Part shown: positions 24,949-34,472 of the stretch, one piece after another | Layout of the letters: each line of letters starts with the position of its first letter | How positions within the stretch are numbered: the first letter of the stretch is position 1 | Assembly: GCF_003663885.1 (NCBI RefSeq) | Contig: NZ_RCCE01000008.1 | Location: forward strand, 1 to 64,000 | Length of the DNA stretch: 64,000 nt | DNA from: Litoreibacter meonggei | GTDB lineage: Bacteria; Pseudomonadota; Alphaproteobacteria; Rhodobacterales; Rhodobacteraceae | Direction: 5' to 3' | The notes under the pieces: generated by a model | Databases searched by the model: none | The model's input: the letters and a program-made list of their open reading frames with translations, nothing else | What the model was told of the DNA's origin: nothing | Made by a program: the position numbers and the translations under genes

Positions 24949-27272
24949 TTGTCCAGTCGGAAATACTGAACAGACGCGGCAGCCTCGGATCCGCTGGTTT
25001 GGATTTCCGTCTCGATGATCGGCATCAATGCCGCGACATCCGCACCGTTGCGCGCAGCATTAGCCGTCACCAATCTGGATCGCGTTGTCACCGCAACTAT
25101 CATCTGTGGCACGCTGCCATCCTCGCCCGCACTATTCATTCCGAACCGGAAAGACTGCGACCCATCCGGCTCTGGCTGCAACAGCGAGGTCAGATTGAAC
25201 GCACCACCTTTGCCAGACACGAGGAACAGGTAAACCGGACGCCCAAGCACACCAGACAACCTGCCGCTGAGCGTATCCCCGATTTTCAAAACGTCGGTGT
25301 CAAGTTCCAGCACAGGTGCGGCCGCGCCAGACCGGTCTAACCGTGCAACGAAATCCAAGACCGGACACTGACTATCACGCACCAGGCGAACACCGATGTC
25401 AGGCTCGACACCTTGGGCCGCCTCGAAATCCTCCAACAGTTCTTCAAACGGATCCGCCGAAGTGGCAAAGCCCTCGATCGCGACTTTTTCCCCGTCGGTG
25501 GACCGGATCGCCTGATAGACGCAGTCACCCGTAATATAATCTTTTAGCCAAGCCAGCTGGGTTCCGATGTCGCTCAATGTCGGTTCGGGCGCTGGCTCAA
25601 CGGGCTCGGGTTCTGGCTCCGGCGTTGGTTCGGGGTCCGGAAGTGGCGCAGGCTCGGGTGTCACTGGTTCGGGTTCTGGCTCCGGTTCCGGCGTAGGCTC
25701 AGGAACCGGATCAGGGATGGGGTCAGGCGTAGGCGTGGGTGTCGCCACTGCAATTTCTTCGCCGCCGGTTTCACTGCCATCATCGCCAGCAAACGGGCCA
25801 AGGCCCAACATCGCTGCGACGCCGATACCGCCCGCAACAACCGCTGCGAAACCGATGCCGATGATCTTGCCGTTCCCGCCACTTTTGGCAGGCTCCGGTT
25901 GGGGTGCTTCGGTCTGCGCCGGTGCCGTTGTGACCGGTGCCGCGCCAAACGGGCTTTCGCCTGAAGGCGCGCCTGTTTGCTGCCCGATCGTGGACGGGTC
26001 AGGTGGCAAACTTAGCCCGGCACCCGTTGCCGCGACGCCAGTGCTATCGGCCGCGTAGGGCACAGCCGACGTCATTGGCGCACCGTTTTGCATCTGGGGC
26101 GGGGTGGAAATCATCGGGCTGATCACCGTACGCCCCATCGCTGGGTCCGCATCAACGGCGGGCACGTCGGCTCCGCCAAGGCGGTATTGCGCTGGTACAA
26201 GCGACGGGTCGTCGATCATCCGCGCGACATCGGCCATGGTGGCGGGGCGATTGGCCGGATTAGGCTCCAGCATGTAGCACAGTACTGGCTGCAATTCTGG
26301 ATAGACCGCAGATAGATCAGGGATTCCGGCACGCGATTGCACAGCATCGACGATCGACGCCCCCATTGGCAACGCCTTACCGATAGCAGCCCCCGCGGCC
26401 ATCAGCGCCAATGAATAGATGTCGGAGCGCGCATCAACCACGCCGTCAAAGTGACCCAATTGCTCAGGTGAGACAAAGTTGAACTTGCCTGCGAACTGGC
26501 CGTGCAGAGTACCTTCGGTGATGTTTGTCGACTTGGCGATCCCGAAGTCGATCAGCTTGGCATGGTTGAGCTTGCCGCCCTCCACGATCACGTTGTCAGG
26601 ACTAAGATCACGGTGGGTGATTTCCAACTCGTGCGCACGGTTCAAACCGGTTGCCATGCGCCGGATCAAAAGCTTGACGTCTTGCAGTGACAGCGCGCCG
26701 GTTTGCTCCATCATGTCGGACAGCGGGATGCCTTCGACAAACTCCATAATCAGGCAGAAGCGCCCAAGCTCTTCGTCTTTTACGAAGTTGAGATAGCGAA
26801 CGATGGCCTCGTCATACAGCTTGCCTAAAATCCGCGCCTCGCGGCGGAACAGCTTGATGATCTTCTCGTCATGCGCCAGCGCTGGCAGAACGATCTTGAT
26901 CGCGACCTGATCGCCGGTGTGGTAGTTCACCCCGCGGTAAACCTCGCCCATGCCACCAGCCGAGACCAGTTCCTCAATCTCGTAGTTGTTGTTGATCCGG
27001 GTGCCGACAGGCACGGCGGTCGACGGCGTGCCATCCCCGTCGCCACTTTTCACCGGAGCTTCCTTGATCGGTGTCTCCGGTGCTCCGTCTTCGAACTTCT
27101 CGGCTTCTTGCTTCACAGCAGCGGGCGCAACTTCGGTTTTGGCCGACGCCTTGGACGCAGGTTTTTTGGCCGCTGGCTTCTTCTTGGCAACCTTCTTGCC
27201 GACATCTCCCTTGTCAGGCGCATCTGCGCCTTTGGGTGTGTCTGGCTCTTCTGGGATGTCGTCGATGCTCAT
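24945..27272 (-). CDS. ppkA: T6SS Ser/Thr protein kinase PpkA
   Basis: A 775-residue kinase. A lysine/alanine-rich start (25-50) precedes the kinase domain (about 97-355). That domain has the glycine loop SAGGMGEVYRG (104-114), ATP-binding lysine K126, catalytic HRDLSPDN (220-227) and DFG (242-244). A membrane segment lies at 468-494. A glutamate/proline repeat linker (510-563) then leads to a periplasmic C-terminal domain (570-775) with C583 and C636. PpkA phosphorylates TagH or TssL on threonine to switch on the T6SS. The C-terminal domain matches that of the TonB-like protein at 23701-24948. A GRTVIS motif at 380-385 resembles the TVIGG motifs in TssL and might be an autophosphorylation site. 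Confidence 0.95.
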   Translation of the reverse strand: MSIDDIPEEPDTPKGADAPDKGDVGKKVAKKKPAAKKPASKASAKTEVAPAAVKQEAEKFEDGAPETPIKEAPVKSGDGDGTPSTAVPVGTRINNNYEIEELVSAGGMGEVYRGVNYHTGDQVAIKIVLPALAHDEKIIKLFRREARILGKLYDEAIVRYLNFVKDEELGRFCLIMEFVEGIPLSDMMEQTGALSLQDVKLLIRRMATGLNRAHELEITHRDLSPDNVIVEGGKLNHAKLIDFGIAKSTNITEGTLHGQFAGKFNFVSPEQLGHFDGVVDARSDIYSLALMAAGAAIGKALPMGASIVDAVQSRAGIPDLSAVYPELQPVLCYMLEPNPANRPATMADVARMIDDPSLVPAQYRLGGADVPAVDADPAMGRTVISPMISTPPQMQNGAPMTSAVPYAADSTGVAATGAGLSLPPDPSTIGQQTGAPSGESPFGAAPVTTAPAQTEAPQPEPAKSGGNGKIIGIGFAAVVAGGIGVAAMLGLGPFAGDDGSETGGEEIAVATPTPTPDPIPDPVPEPTPEPEPEPEPVTPEPAPLPDPEPTPEPEPEPVEPAPEPTLSDIGTQLAWLKDYITGDCVYQAIRSTDGEKVAIEGFATSADPFEELLEDFEAAQGVEPDIGVRLVRDSQCPVLDFVARLDRSGAAAPVLELDTDVLKIGDTLSGRLSGVLGRPVYLFLVSGKGGAFNLTSLLQPEPDGSQSFRFGMNSAGEDGSVPQMIVAVTTRSRLVTANAARNGADVAALMPIIETEIQTSGSEAAASVQYFRLDN

Positions 27273-27278
27273 CCGCTC

Positions 27279-28061
27279 TTAAAATCCTTGCGTCCAGTCG
27301 AGCGGCTCGCGCGCCGCTGCGGGGTCGTGCTGGCGGGCGCTGCACCGAACAACAACTACCGTCACATTGTCACGCGCGCCACGCGACAAAGTGGTTTGTA
27401 TGAGCGCATCGCACGCCGCCTGCGGCTCGTGGCTGGCCAACACGCTGGCCATCTCGTGATCTTCCACGTGTTCCGTTAAACCGTCCGAGCATAAAAGGAA
27501 AACATCTCCTGCTTGCAAGCTTCCAAAGGTCTCATCCGTATTCGGCTTACTTGAGACCCCGATGGCGCGGGTGATCACATTTTTCCGGGGCCAGTGTTCG
27601 GCCTGCTCTTCGGTAATCGCACCAGAGTTCAGCAGCTCCTGCACCTCGGTGTGGTCTGTGGTAACCTGCCGGAATTGTCCGTCCCGCATCATGTAAATGC
27701 GGCTATCACCGGACCAGACACAGGCGAACAGATCTTCATGCATCAGCAATGCGACCAGCGTAGCACCAATGGTTGCACCGCCAAGCGCTTGGGATTGCTC
27801 CACGATCACATCATGAGCGCGGGTCAACCGTTCCATAAACCGGGCTTGCAAGTCGGGTGCGGATGCAGGACGGCCAATAGACGAGATACGCTCAACAATG
27901 GCTTGCGACGCAAAGTCGCCAGCTTCGTGACCACCCATTCCGTCAGCCACGACCCAGACCCCGCTTTCGGGCTTGGACAAATAGCTGTCCTCGTTGTGGT
28001 CGCGGACAACGCCGGTGTCGCTGCCAGCGCCTGTCTCGTAAGTGAATTGGCCCGTCCCCAT
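27279..28061 (-). CDS. pppA: T6SS PP2C-type protein phosphatase PppA
   Basis: A 260-residue PPM/PP2C phosphatase. Metal-binding motifs are present: RDHNEDS at 20-26, VADGMGGH at 38-45, WSGDSR, LCSDGLTEHV and ARDNVTVVVV. It removes the phosphate placed by PpkA and so turns the T6SS off. It lies 6 bases before ppkA in the same transcript, and downstream of tagF. There is no membrane segment, so it acts in the cytoplasm. Confidence 0.96.
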   Translation of the reverse strand: MGTGQFTYETGAGSDTGVVRDHNEDSYLSKPESGVWVVADGMGGHEAGDFASQAIVERISSIGRPASAPDLQARFMERLTRAHDVIVEQSQALGGATIGATLVALLMHEDLFACVWSGDSRIYMMRDGQFRQVTTDHTEVQELLNSGAITEEQAEHWPRKNVITRAIGVSSKPNTDETFGSLQAGDVFLLCSDGLTEHVEDHEMASVLASHEPQAACDALIQTTLSRGARDNVTVVVVRCSARQHDPAAAREPLDWTQGF

Positions 28062-28165
28062 GGCGACTCCTGCTTAAAATGCGGTGCTCATAAATTACGA
28101 TCTCTAACCTCGCGCCGATGCTGCGGCGTCCCCCCAAGGCCAAGACTTTCTTCTATTCGAACAAC

Positions 28166-29131
28166 CTAGTCTTTTTCTGCCTCATCTGCCAAGGCATCGT
28201 GTATTTCATTGCTGTCATCCGTAGCGTCGTTGTCGCTGGTCTGAGGCTTAACACTAAACGGTGATTGCGGGCCGTCGTCTTCATCCGCCTCAGGCTCCGG
28301 CTCATAGAGCGCCTTTGGCACAGGTCGCGCGCCCTCCCCCGACCACCACGGATCAGAAACAGGAATAACCGACGGCTCACGGTCAGCCTCGTCAAGCGGC
28401 TCATCAGATTGCGCGGTAGTGGGGGTTACAACCGGTTCCGGATCAGACTCGACAACCGGTTCCGCCGCAGGCTCATCCGCTGGATTTCCCGCCAGCAGCC
28501 ATTGAAACACGAACGCATCCGGCCAGCCTTCGGTGGCGTGAAAGGTTGCCGTACGCGACGGATCACCCGCACTCCACCAATAGCTGCGCTGCGCCGACGC
28601 CCTGCGGTGGTCGGTTGCCGCGACATTGGCCATCATTTCGTCAACTGCACCTGCGGTATGAACCGCCCAGAACCCCGCATCTCCAGTCTCGAACGGCGCA
28701 GGCAGCAGCTCGCTTGGCAGACTTAGCATGTCGGCCAGTTCAGCGGCGGTCTCAGGTGTGTCATGTTCCAGCATCAGCGCCTGCAATGCCTCATACCAGC
28801 GCTGCTCTGGCACCAATGTTGGTGGCGGAAACTGCGCGCCTTCCGCCAAAGCGATCAGCGGAAAGCGGCGGCCCACCTTGTCGTAGCTGAACACCATGAC
28901 GCCCGCTACGGGGCCACCAACAGCCGCAGGCACAACGCCTTCCCCTAACCAAAACCGCAAGGGCAACGCGATGTCATATAATGGCTGCCACACGTCACCT
29001 AGATTATCGCGTACGCGCGGCAGCACTGCGCCCATCCATTCTTCAAGCGCGACTTGCATCGGTTTGGACATCCCCGCGCCGATGAAATCCCCAAACGCGG
29101 GGTGTTTGCCGAAGATGCCCGTTTTGCCCAT
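28166..29131 (-). CDS. tagF: T6SS regulator TagF (ImpM family)
   Basis: A 321-residue protein. The N-terminal ImpM/DUF2094 domain begins GIFGKHPAFGDFIGAGM, contains WMGAVLPRVR and LPLRFWL, and extends to about residue 215. The last 100 residues are highly acidic (EPVVESDPEPVV and DEDDG), a tail not usual for the shortest TagF proteins. TagF blocks T6SS assembly post-translationally in systems where it has been studied. It lies 8 bases after tssM and about 100 bp before pppA. Confidence 0.92.
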   Translation of the reverse strand: MGKTGIFGKHPAFGDFIGAGMSKPMQVALEEWMGAVLPRVRDNLGDVWQPLYDIALPLRFWLGEGVVPAAVGGPVAGVMVFSYDKVGRRFPLIALAEGAQFPPPTLVPEQRWYEALQALMLEHDTPETAAELADMLSLPSELLPAPFETGDAGFWAVHTAGAVDEMMANVAATDHRRASAQRSYWWSAGDPSRTATFHATEGWPDAFVFQWLLAGNPADEPAAEPVVESDPEPVVTPTTAQSDEPLDEADREPSVIPVSDPWWSGEGARPVPKALYEPEPEADEDDGPQSPFSVKPQTSDNDATDDSNEIHDALADEAEKD

Positions 29132-29139
29132 CCGTCAGA

Positions 29140-32100
29140 TCAAAGCCCCTGCGGGCATTTGAACTCGGACAGCTCGCGTAGCGTGAACGGGTTATACAGC
29201 GCGTTGACCCGCACGGAGTAGCTCACATACCGCCCGCCAATGGTGTAGCGGACCTGCGTGGCGTCCCCCTGCTGGCGCGGCGAGCCTGCGCGGATAAATT
29301 GCATGAACGCCCACGGTCCTTGGTCGAACTGGATCGAGCTTTGACGTCCGTTCAAACCCGGCAAAAACTGCAACGTGGTCGATGAGCCGGCCGATGGCCA
29401 CTTGACCGTTTGCGGCACGTTGCCGACCTGACGTGTGGTGATCACCTGTCCGTTCACTTCCAGCACCGCTTGGCGCACTTGGTCATGCGCTGATTCTTGG
29501 CTCACGGTCACTTCCAGCTCGGGGTTGGAGCCCCCGGCAGGGAAGAAAGCATCCTTGATGCGTGCCGCCCGTTGGAATTGCTTCAATGTGCCAAGGCTCA
29601 GTCGGTCGCCCAGTTGGCTTTCCGACGACCATTTCCAATCGCCGCCAGACTGATCCGCATGAGGGCTAAGATGTTGCAGGAAAAAGCGGTCCATGACGCC
29701 ATCCGGTGCAAAGACGCGGGCGAATTGTGCCATCGGCACCTGTCGCGAGGTCGGGCCATTGAACGGATAGCGACCGGTGATGATGTCGTTGCAGACGCGG
29801 GTCACTTGGTTGGTCAGATCTTGGTTCAGCTGCGCAATCGTGGTGTTTGCCGCATCGCCCTCGAAATCCTCAACAGCCTCGTTGACCATCCGTGCCAAGG
29901 GGGTCGGCAGACGCGACGCGGTTGATCTTAGAATACCAATCTGCACCGGAAGCTGTGCCGCCGCTTGCGTGGCATTAAACCCTGCCGCAATCACGAGGTT
30001 CTGTTGCACCTGCCCCAGATTACCCAAAAGCGCGTCAATCGGGCGACCTGTTCCAGCCGATCCGGCCTCCAGCAAGGCGTGCCACTCCGCAAATTGGGCC
30101 TCGATAGTCGCACCGGGAATAAGCGCTTGCGCCTCACTTCCGCCGCCACCGCCAGCCACACCCGCGCGGCGCTGCGATTTGCCGCCCCCAAGGGCTGCGG
30201 TCAAACCGATGCGCGTCAATCCATTGGTGCGGTTGATAAAGCGGGTTTTAACCTGATCGGCAGCGCGCAAAGCCGCTTCGGACTCGGCCAAGCCGTCCAC
30301 TGCGCCAGCCACATCGCCGCCAGCACCCGCTAGACCCAGACCTTCATTCGGATCAGCGGTCAGTTTAGTTTCTCGGCTAACCGCCTCGACCAGCTTCAGC
30401 AAAGGCGAGGTCGTCGGTGACGACGCCGCCGCAAGCGACGCGTAGGCCGGCTTGTCTGCGGACATGGGGGCCAGTTTCAACTGCTTCAATAAACCTTCCC
30501 ATGCGGACAGGTAGTCCTCACGGTATTTGGTCAGTAACGCACGCCCCAAGCCGCTAAGCTGCGTATTAACTTTGGCGGTCTCTGCATAATCGCCCATCAC
30601 CCATTGCTCGCGGTCCAATTTTCCGGCGACTTCACTCAACTGATCGAGGAAGAAATTCTGGAATCCGTCATAGGTATAGAGTGAGTTAACGCCCAACTCC
30701 CCTAAATCAGAGCCATCGACAGTTTCAAACACCAGATAGGAATCCGGCCCCACGCGGTCCACAAGATTGAAGTTGTCGACGCCCGAAAACTCCACTGTCG
30801 CCTTGATCAGTGCATATGCCTGATCGGCGACGGACATGCGCGCAAGGATACGTTCGCCCGCATCGACCAACTCACTGTCGAGATCGACGCGCACGTCACG
30901 GTCTCCATCCATCTCCAGCATCGCTAGCAAATGCGCCTCAAGGTCTTGGCGCGTCGCGCGGTTCGTCGGTCCGGGGTAGAGGTTGTTGAAATCTTCGCGG
31001 AACCAACCGCGCACAAGATCATCCTCCGGCGCAGGGGCCACTCCGCCCAGCAATTTGTAGACCTTGAGGCCCTCATAGATGGCCAGCGTCTCGTTGGTTT
31101 GCACGAACTCGGCCAGTTGTTCTTCCAGACGCAGTACCAGCCGGGGGCGGAACATCCGCTCCAGCCCGTCGGCATAGGACGCCCGCGAGGCGGTTTGCAA
31201 CTGCTCGCGGCGCGACAGGCCGAAGCCTTCTAAAATGCCGTGGTCGTCTCCGCCGCCTTCCGCGACCGCATCAAGCACGCCGTCCCCATCAGTGTCGATC
31301 TCCTCCGGCACCTCTTGCGTGGAGGCATAGCCCGTTGGCATGTCACGCAACAGTTGCAGGTAGCCGGAAACGGTTTGGAAGTCGGTATCGTCCACCACGA
31401 CTTCCTGTAGCTCTTCGCGCGCGGCCAATTCGTAATCGGCCATCGCCGCTTGCGCCGAGCGCACCAAAGACGCGTTCGCCCAGTAGGAATATCCCCACGC
31501 GCCCAAAAGCCCCAACGTCGCCAACCCCACAAGCGTAAAGCCCGCGTAGCGCAGGCCGGTCGCTCGGTTCACCGCTTTGCGGTCATAAGTCACCCAGCCC
31601 TGTTCAGGGAAGATGACGTGTTTCAGCAGGTCGTGCAGGAAGAAGCTCTTGCCCTTGCCCGACATGAAGCCCCCGGCCAATGCGGGGTCCGCACCAAAGC
31701 TGCGGCCCATGGCCCCCAGCACTTGGTCGATCGGCGTGCCTTCCTGCGTACCCGACGAGAAGTAAAACCCGCGCAGCAGCGCGTTGGTTTTGTAGCGGGT
31801 TGGCTCGAACACCTGCCCAAGGAACGACGCGATGTTGTCGCGCATCATCGCCATCTGGCCCGGCAGGCCGAAAATGGCGATGCGGTTCACGCCATCGGGT
31901 TCTTCACTCAGACGGTCCATAACCTCGTCCGACAGGCGCGCGACCAGCAGGTCGAACTCTTCGCCAACCTGCGTATGCGTCTGCTCGCTGCGGCTCTTGG
32001 TCTGGAACGTGGTGCCCCAAACTTTCTGCCGCCGCGACGCGCTGAAGCTGGCAAAATACTCGCGGAACCCTGCAACCAGATCGGCCTTGGTGAACAGCAC

Positions 32101-32868
32101 GTAAACGGGGAAGTCGATCTTCAACGTCTCGTGAATCTCCGCCAGCCGCGCCCGCACCACTTCCGCATGGCGCGTCAGCGAGGCCGGATCGCCGTTCATA
32201 ATATCCTCGACCGAGAAGGCCAGAATGACACCGTTGATCGGCTGCTTGGTGCGGCCGCGTTTCAGCAATTCAAGGAAGCTCTGCCAAGAGGTCTTGTCGG
32301 CCTCCGCGTCGCTGTCTTGCGAGGTGTAGCGCCCTGCGGTGTCGATCATCACCGCTTCTTCCGCAAACCACCAGTCGCAGTAGCGCGTGCCGCCGAAGCC
32401 TTCCATCGCCGTGCCGGATTTCTCGGCCAGCGGGAACTTGATGCCAGAATTCAACAGTGCGGTCGTCTTACCGGCGCCCGGTGGCCCGATGATGACATAC
32501 CACGGCAGATCGTACAGGTAGCTTTTGCCGCCCGACGCCTTCAGCGTCGCCAAGGCATCTGTCATGCGCTCGCCCAAAACGGCGCCGTCGCCGACAGGAT
32601 CTTGCGGGATCAGAGCTTCTTCAAGCTCTTGTGCCCCTTTGCGCGCACGACGCCAGCGGATGAACCACACGATGGCGAATATCAGCAAGACCGTTGCGAT
32701 GATCGCAACACGCACCCACACCGATGCGAACGGGCGCGACTCTCCGAAGCCAAGAAGCGGGCCACCGACCCACACAACAACTCCGAACAAGATCAGCGAC
32801 AGGATCAGCAGCGGAATGCGCATCCATGGTTTTTTGAAGAAGCGGCCAATGGCGGCGAAGTAACGCAT
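29140..32868 (-). CDS. tssM: T6SS membrane-complex protein TssM (IcmF)
   Basis: A 1,242-residue inner-membrane protein. Two N-terminal membrane segments (about 17-39 and 50-70) precede a cytoplasmic GTPase-like domain with Walker A GPPGAGKT at 128-135. A third membrane segment lies near 445-470. The large periplasmic part carries the IcmF-related and C-terminal domains, with ATQVRYTIGGRYVSYSVRVNALYNPF near the end. It forms the trans-envelope complex with TssL. No TssJ lipoprotein partner is encoded in the window. The start codon overlaps the tssL stop by one base (TAATG). Confidence 0.96.
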   Translation of the reverse strand: MRYFAAIGRFFKKPWMRIPLLILSLILFGVVVWVGGPLLGFGESRPFASVWVRVAIIATVLLIFAIVWFIRWRRARKGAQELEEALIPQDPVGDGAVLGERMTDALATLKASGGKSYLYDLPWYVIIGPPGAGKTTALLNSGIKFPLAEKSGTAMEGFGGTRYCDWWFAEEAVMIDTAGRYTSQDSDAEADKTSWQSFLELLKRGRTKQPINGVILAFSVEDIMNGDPASLTRHAEVVRARLAEIHETLKIDFPVYVLFTKADLVAGFREYFASFSASRRQKVWGTTFQTKSRSEQTHTQVGEEFDLLVARLSDEVMDRLSEEPDGVNRIAIFGLPGQMAMMRDNIASFLGQVFEPTRYKTNALLRGFYFSSGTQEGTPIDQVLGAMGRSFGADPALAGGFMSGKGKSFFLHDLLKHVIFPEQGWVTYDRKAVNRATGLRYAGFTLVGLATLGLLGAWGYSYWANASLVRSAQAAMADYELAAREELQEVVVDDTDFQTVSGYLQLLRDMPTGYASTQEVPEEIDTDGDGVLDAVAEGGGDDHGILEGFGLSRREQLQTASRASYADGLERMFRPRLVLRLEEQLAEFVQTNETLAIYEGLKVYKLLGGVAPAPEDDLVRGWFREDFNNLYPGPTNRATRQDLEAHLLAMLEMDGDRDVRVDLDSELVDAGERILARMSVADQAYALIKATVEFSGVDNFNLVDRVGPDSYLVFETVDGSDLGELGVNSLYTYDGFQNFFLDQLSEVAGKLDREQWVMGDYAETAKVNTQLSGLGRALLTKYREDYLSAWEGLLKQLKLAPMSADKPAYASLAAASSPTTSPLLKLVEAVSRETKLTADPNEGLGLAGAGGDVAGAVDGLAESEAALRAADQVKTRFINRTNGLTRIGLTAALGGGKSQRRAGVAGGGGGSEAQALIPGATIEAQFAEWHALLEAGSAGTGRPIDALLGNLGQVQQNLVIAAGFNATQAAAQLPVQIGILRSTASRLPTPLARMVNEAVEDFEGDAANTTIAQLNQDLTNQVTRVCNDIITGRYPFNGPTSRQVPMAQFARVFAPDGVMDRFFLQHLSPHADQSGGDWKWSSESQLGDRLSLGTLKQFQRAARIKDAFFPAGGSNPELEVTVSQESAHDQVRQAVLEVNGQVITTRQVGNVPQTVKWPSAGSSTTLQFLPGLNGRQSSIQFDQGPWAFMQFIRAGSPRQQGDATQVRYTIGGRYVSYSVRVNALYNPFTLRELSEFKCPQGL

Positions 32869-34472
32869 TATTGAAGCGTCTCCTGACGTTGAATCATGAT
32901 CTCGACCCTGCGGTTCTGCGCGCGGCCCTCGCTGGTCGCGTTGTCCTCAATCGGATCAACTTCGCCCTTACCTTCGATTTGCAAACGGTCCGGCGTGGAC
33001 AAAGCTTCGCCCAGCACCCCGCCGACAGATTTCGCCCGCGCCTCGGACAGCTCTTGGTTCGTTTTGAACCGGCCCCTGCCTGACATCGGAATGTTATCCG
33101 TGTAGCCCACGACACGCACCGGTCCCGGCTCATCGTCCAGTGCCTTGGCCACCTCGGCGGCGATCACCGAGAACTCTGGCTTCACATCAGCCGAGCCGGA
33201 GCCAAATAGCACAAGGTTGTTCACCCGCACGAAAATGTAATCGCCCTTCGTGTCCACAGCGACAGACCCATCCGCTATCTGGTCTGCCAGCTTCGCGCGG
33301 ATATTTTCCAGCTGCGTCGTTTCGGGTATCTCGGGCGGGATATAGGCCTCGAAGGCTTGCGCGCGTTGCAGACCCACCAGTTCCTCGGGGTGGATATCCA
33401 ACAACCGCGTCACAACCGCGGAGCTGTCATTCGAGATCAGCATATTCAGCGTCAGGTAGGCGCCCAGCAATATCGCCGCCGCAGCCGACGCCACGATCCA
33501 TAGCGGGTTGGCGCCGAACCGTTTGCGCTTGCCCAACTCTACCGGAGTCCAATGCACCGACACATCCTCGTCGGGCCGGCTATGCACGCGGCGCAGGCTC
33601 TCGTAGATCGACGCGCGGATGCGTGCCAGCTCCTGTGCCCCGCCGGGCATGGTGCGGTACTTGCCTTCAAACCCGAGGCTCAGACACATCAGCATCAGCT
33701 CCAGCACGTTGAAGCGCTGCGCGGGGGCCTGCATGGCTTTGTCGACCTCCTCGAAGAAGCCCACGCCGGAGGTCCGCACGTTATAGAACCGCGCGACCAT
33801 CGAATACTGAATCCAGATATCGCGGTCGGTGCCGGGTATGTTCTGCACGATGTCATCCGCAGTTCCGCACAGGCAATAGCGAGCAACGTCCGCCTCATGA
33901 GAATCCACTCCCGCCTGAACGCAATTGGCATGGAACGCTTCCATCTCGCGGGTGACATGCTCCATCAACGGGATCGCGTCCATCTCGACCATCTGCGTGC
34001 GCAGTCGGCCAAACAGGATCAGCAAATTGGCGGCAGCGGCAACAATCGGGTTGCTTGGCCCGCCCTTGCCCAAGCCCGTGGCGCGCAATGCTTCATGCAG
34101 CGCGATCTTGGGGCCGGTGTGTACGACCTGCTCCGGTTCGCGGCTTTGCATCGCCGGGAAGAAGCCGTCTTGGCTGGCCCCGCCAATGCCGGACCCCGGC
34201 GACGGCGTGCCGCCGCCCATCCATGCGTCACCTGCGCTTTGACTGGTGCCAAACCCACCTTTCGGTTGTGGGTTATACGGGGCAGCGGGAGGTGGTGACT
34301 GGGGCAATCCCCCGCCAATCACCGTGCGCTGGCCACCGCCCGCAGGTGGAGCAGACGGCGGCTGTTGCAACCCCGGAGGAGGAGAGGCCGGACGCCCCGC
34401 TGACAAGTTCCGCAGTTCTTCGGCCGTAGGCAACTTGCCCCCGATAACTGTTTTATCCTTGTCGTTGGCCAT
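32868..34472 (-). CDS. tssL: T6SS membrane-complex protein TssL with C-terminal OmpA domain
   Basis: A 534-residue protein. A proline/glycine-rich cytoplasmic start contains two copies of TVIGG-LP, at T8 and T50. The DotU/TssL domain follows (about 115-320), then one membrane segment near 328-350. The periplasmic OmpA domain has GYTDNIPMSGRG and NQELSEARAKSV and binds the cell wall. Extended TssL proteins of this type anchor the complex to peptidoglycan. In Agrobacterium, TssL is a known PpkA substrate at an N-terminal threonine; T8 and T50 are candidate sites here. The ATG at 34472 overlaps the tssK stop (TAATG). The longer frame to 34496 lies inside tssK and is rejected. Confidence 0.95.
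   Translation of the reverse strand: MANDKDKTVIGGKLPTAEELRNLSAGRPASPPPGLQQPPSAPPAGGGQRTVIGGGLPQSPPPAAPYNPQPKGGFGTSQSAGDAWMGGGTPSPGSGIGGASQDGFFPAMQSREPEQVVHTGPKIALHEALRATGLGKGGPSNPIVAAAANLLILFGRLRTQMVEMDAIPLMEHVTREMEAFHANCVQAGVDSHEADVARYCLCGTADDIVQNIPGTDRDIWIQYSMVARFYNVRTSGVGFFEEVDKAMQAPAQRFNVLELMLMCLSLGFEGKYRTMPGGAQELARIRASIYESLRRVHSRPDEDVSVHWTPVELGKRKRFGANPLWIVASAAAAILLGAYLTLNMLISNDSSAVVTRLLDIHPEELVGLQRAQAFEAYIPPEIPETTQLENIRAKLADQIADGSVAVDTKGDYIFVRVNNLVLFGSGSADVKPEFSVIAAEVAKALDDEPGPVRVVGYTDNIPMSGRGRFKTNQELSEARAKSVGGVLGEALSTPDRLQIEGKGEVDPIEDNATSEGRAQNRRVEIMIQRQETLQ

Noticed and set aside
31450-32874. 474-codon plus-strand frame over tssM
   Set aside because: It is antisense to the TssM GTPase-like region; composition is Arg/His-rich and shows no family pattern.
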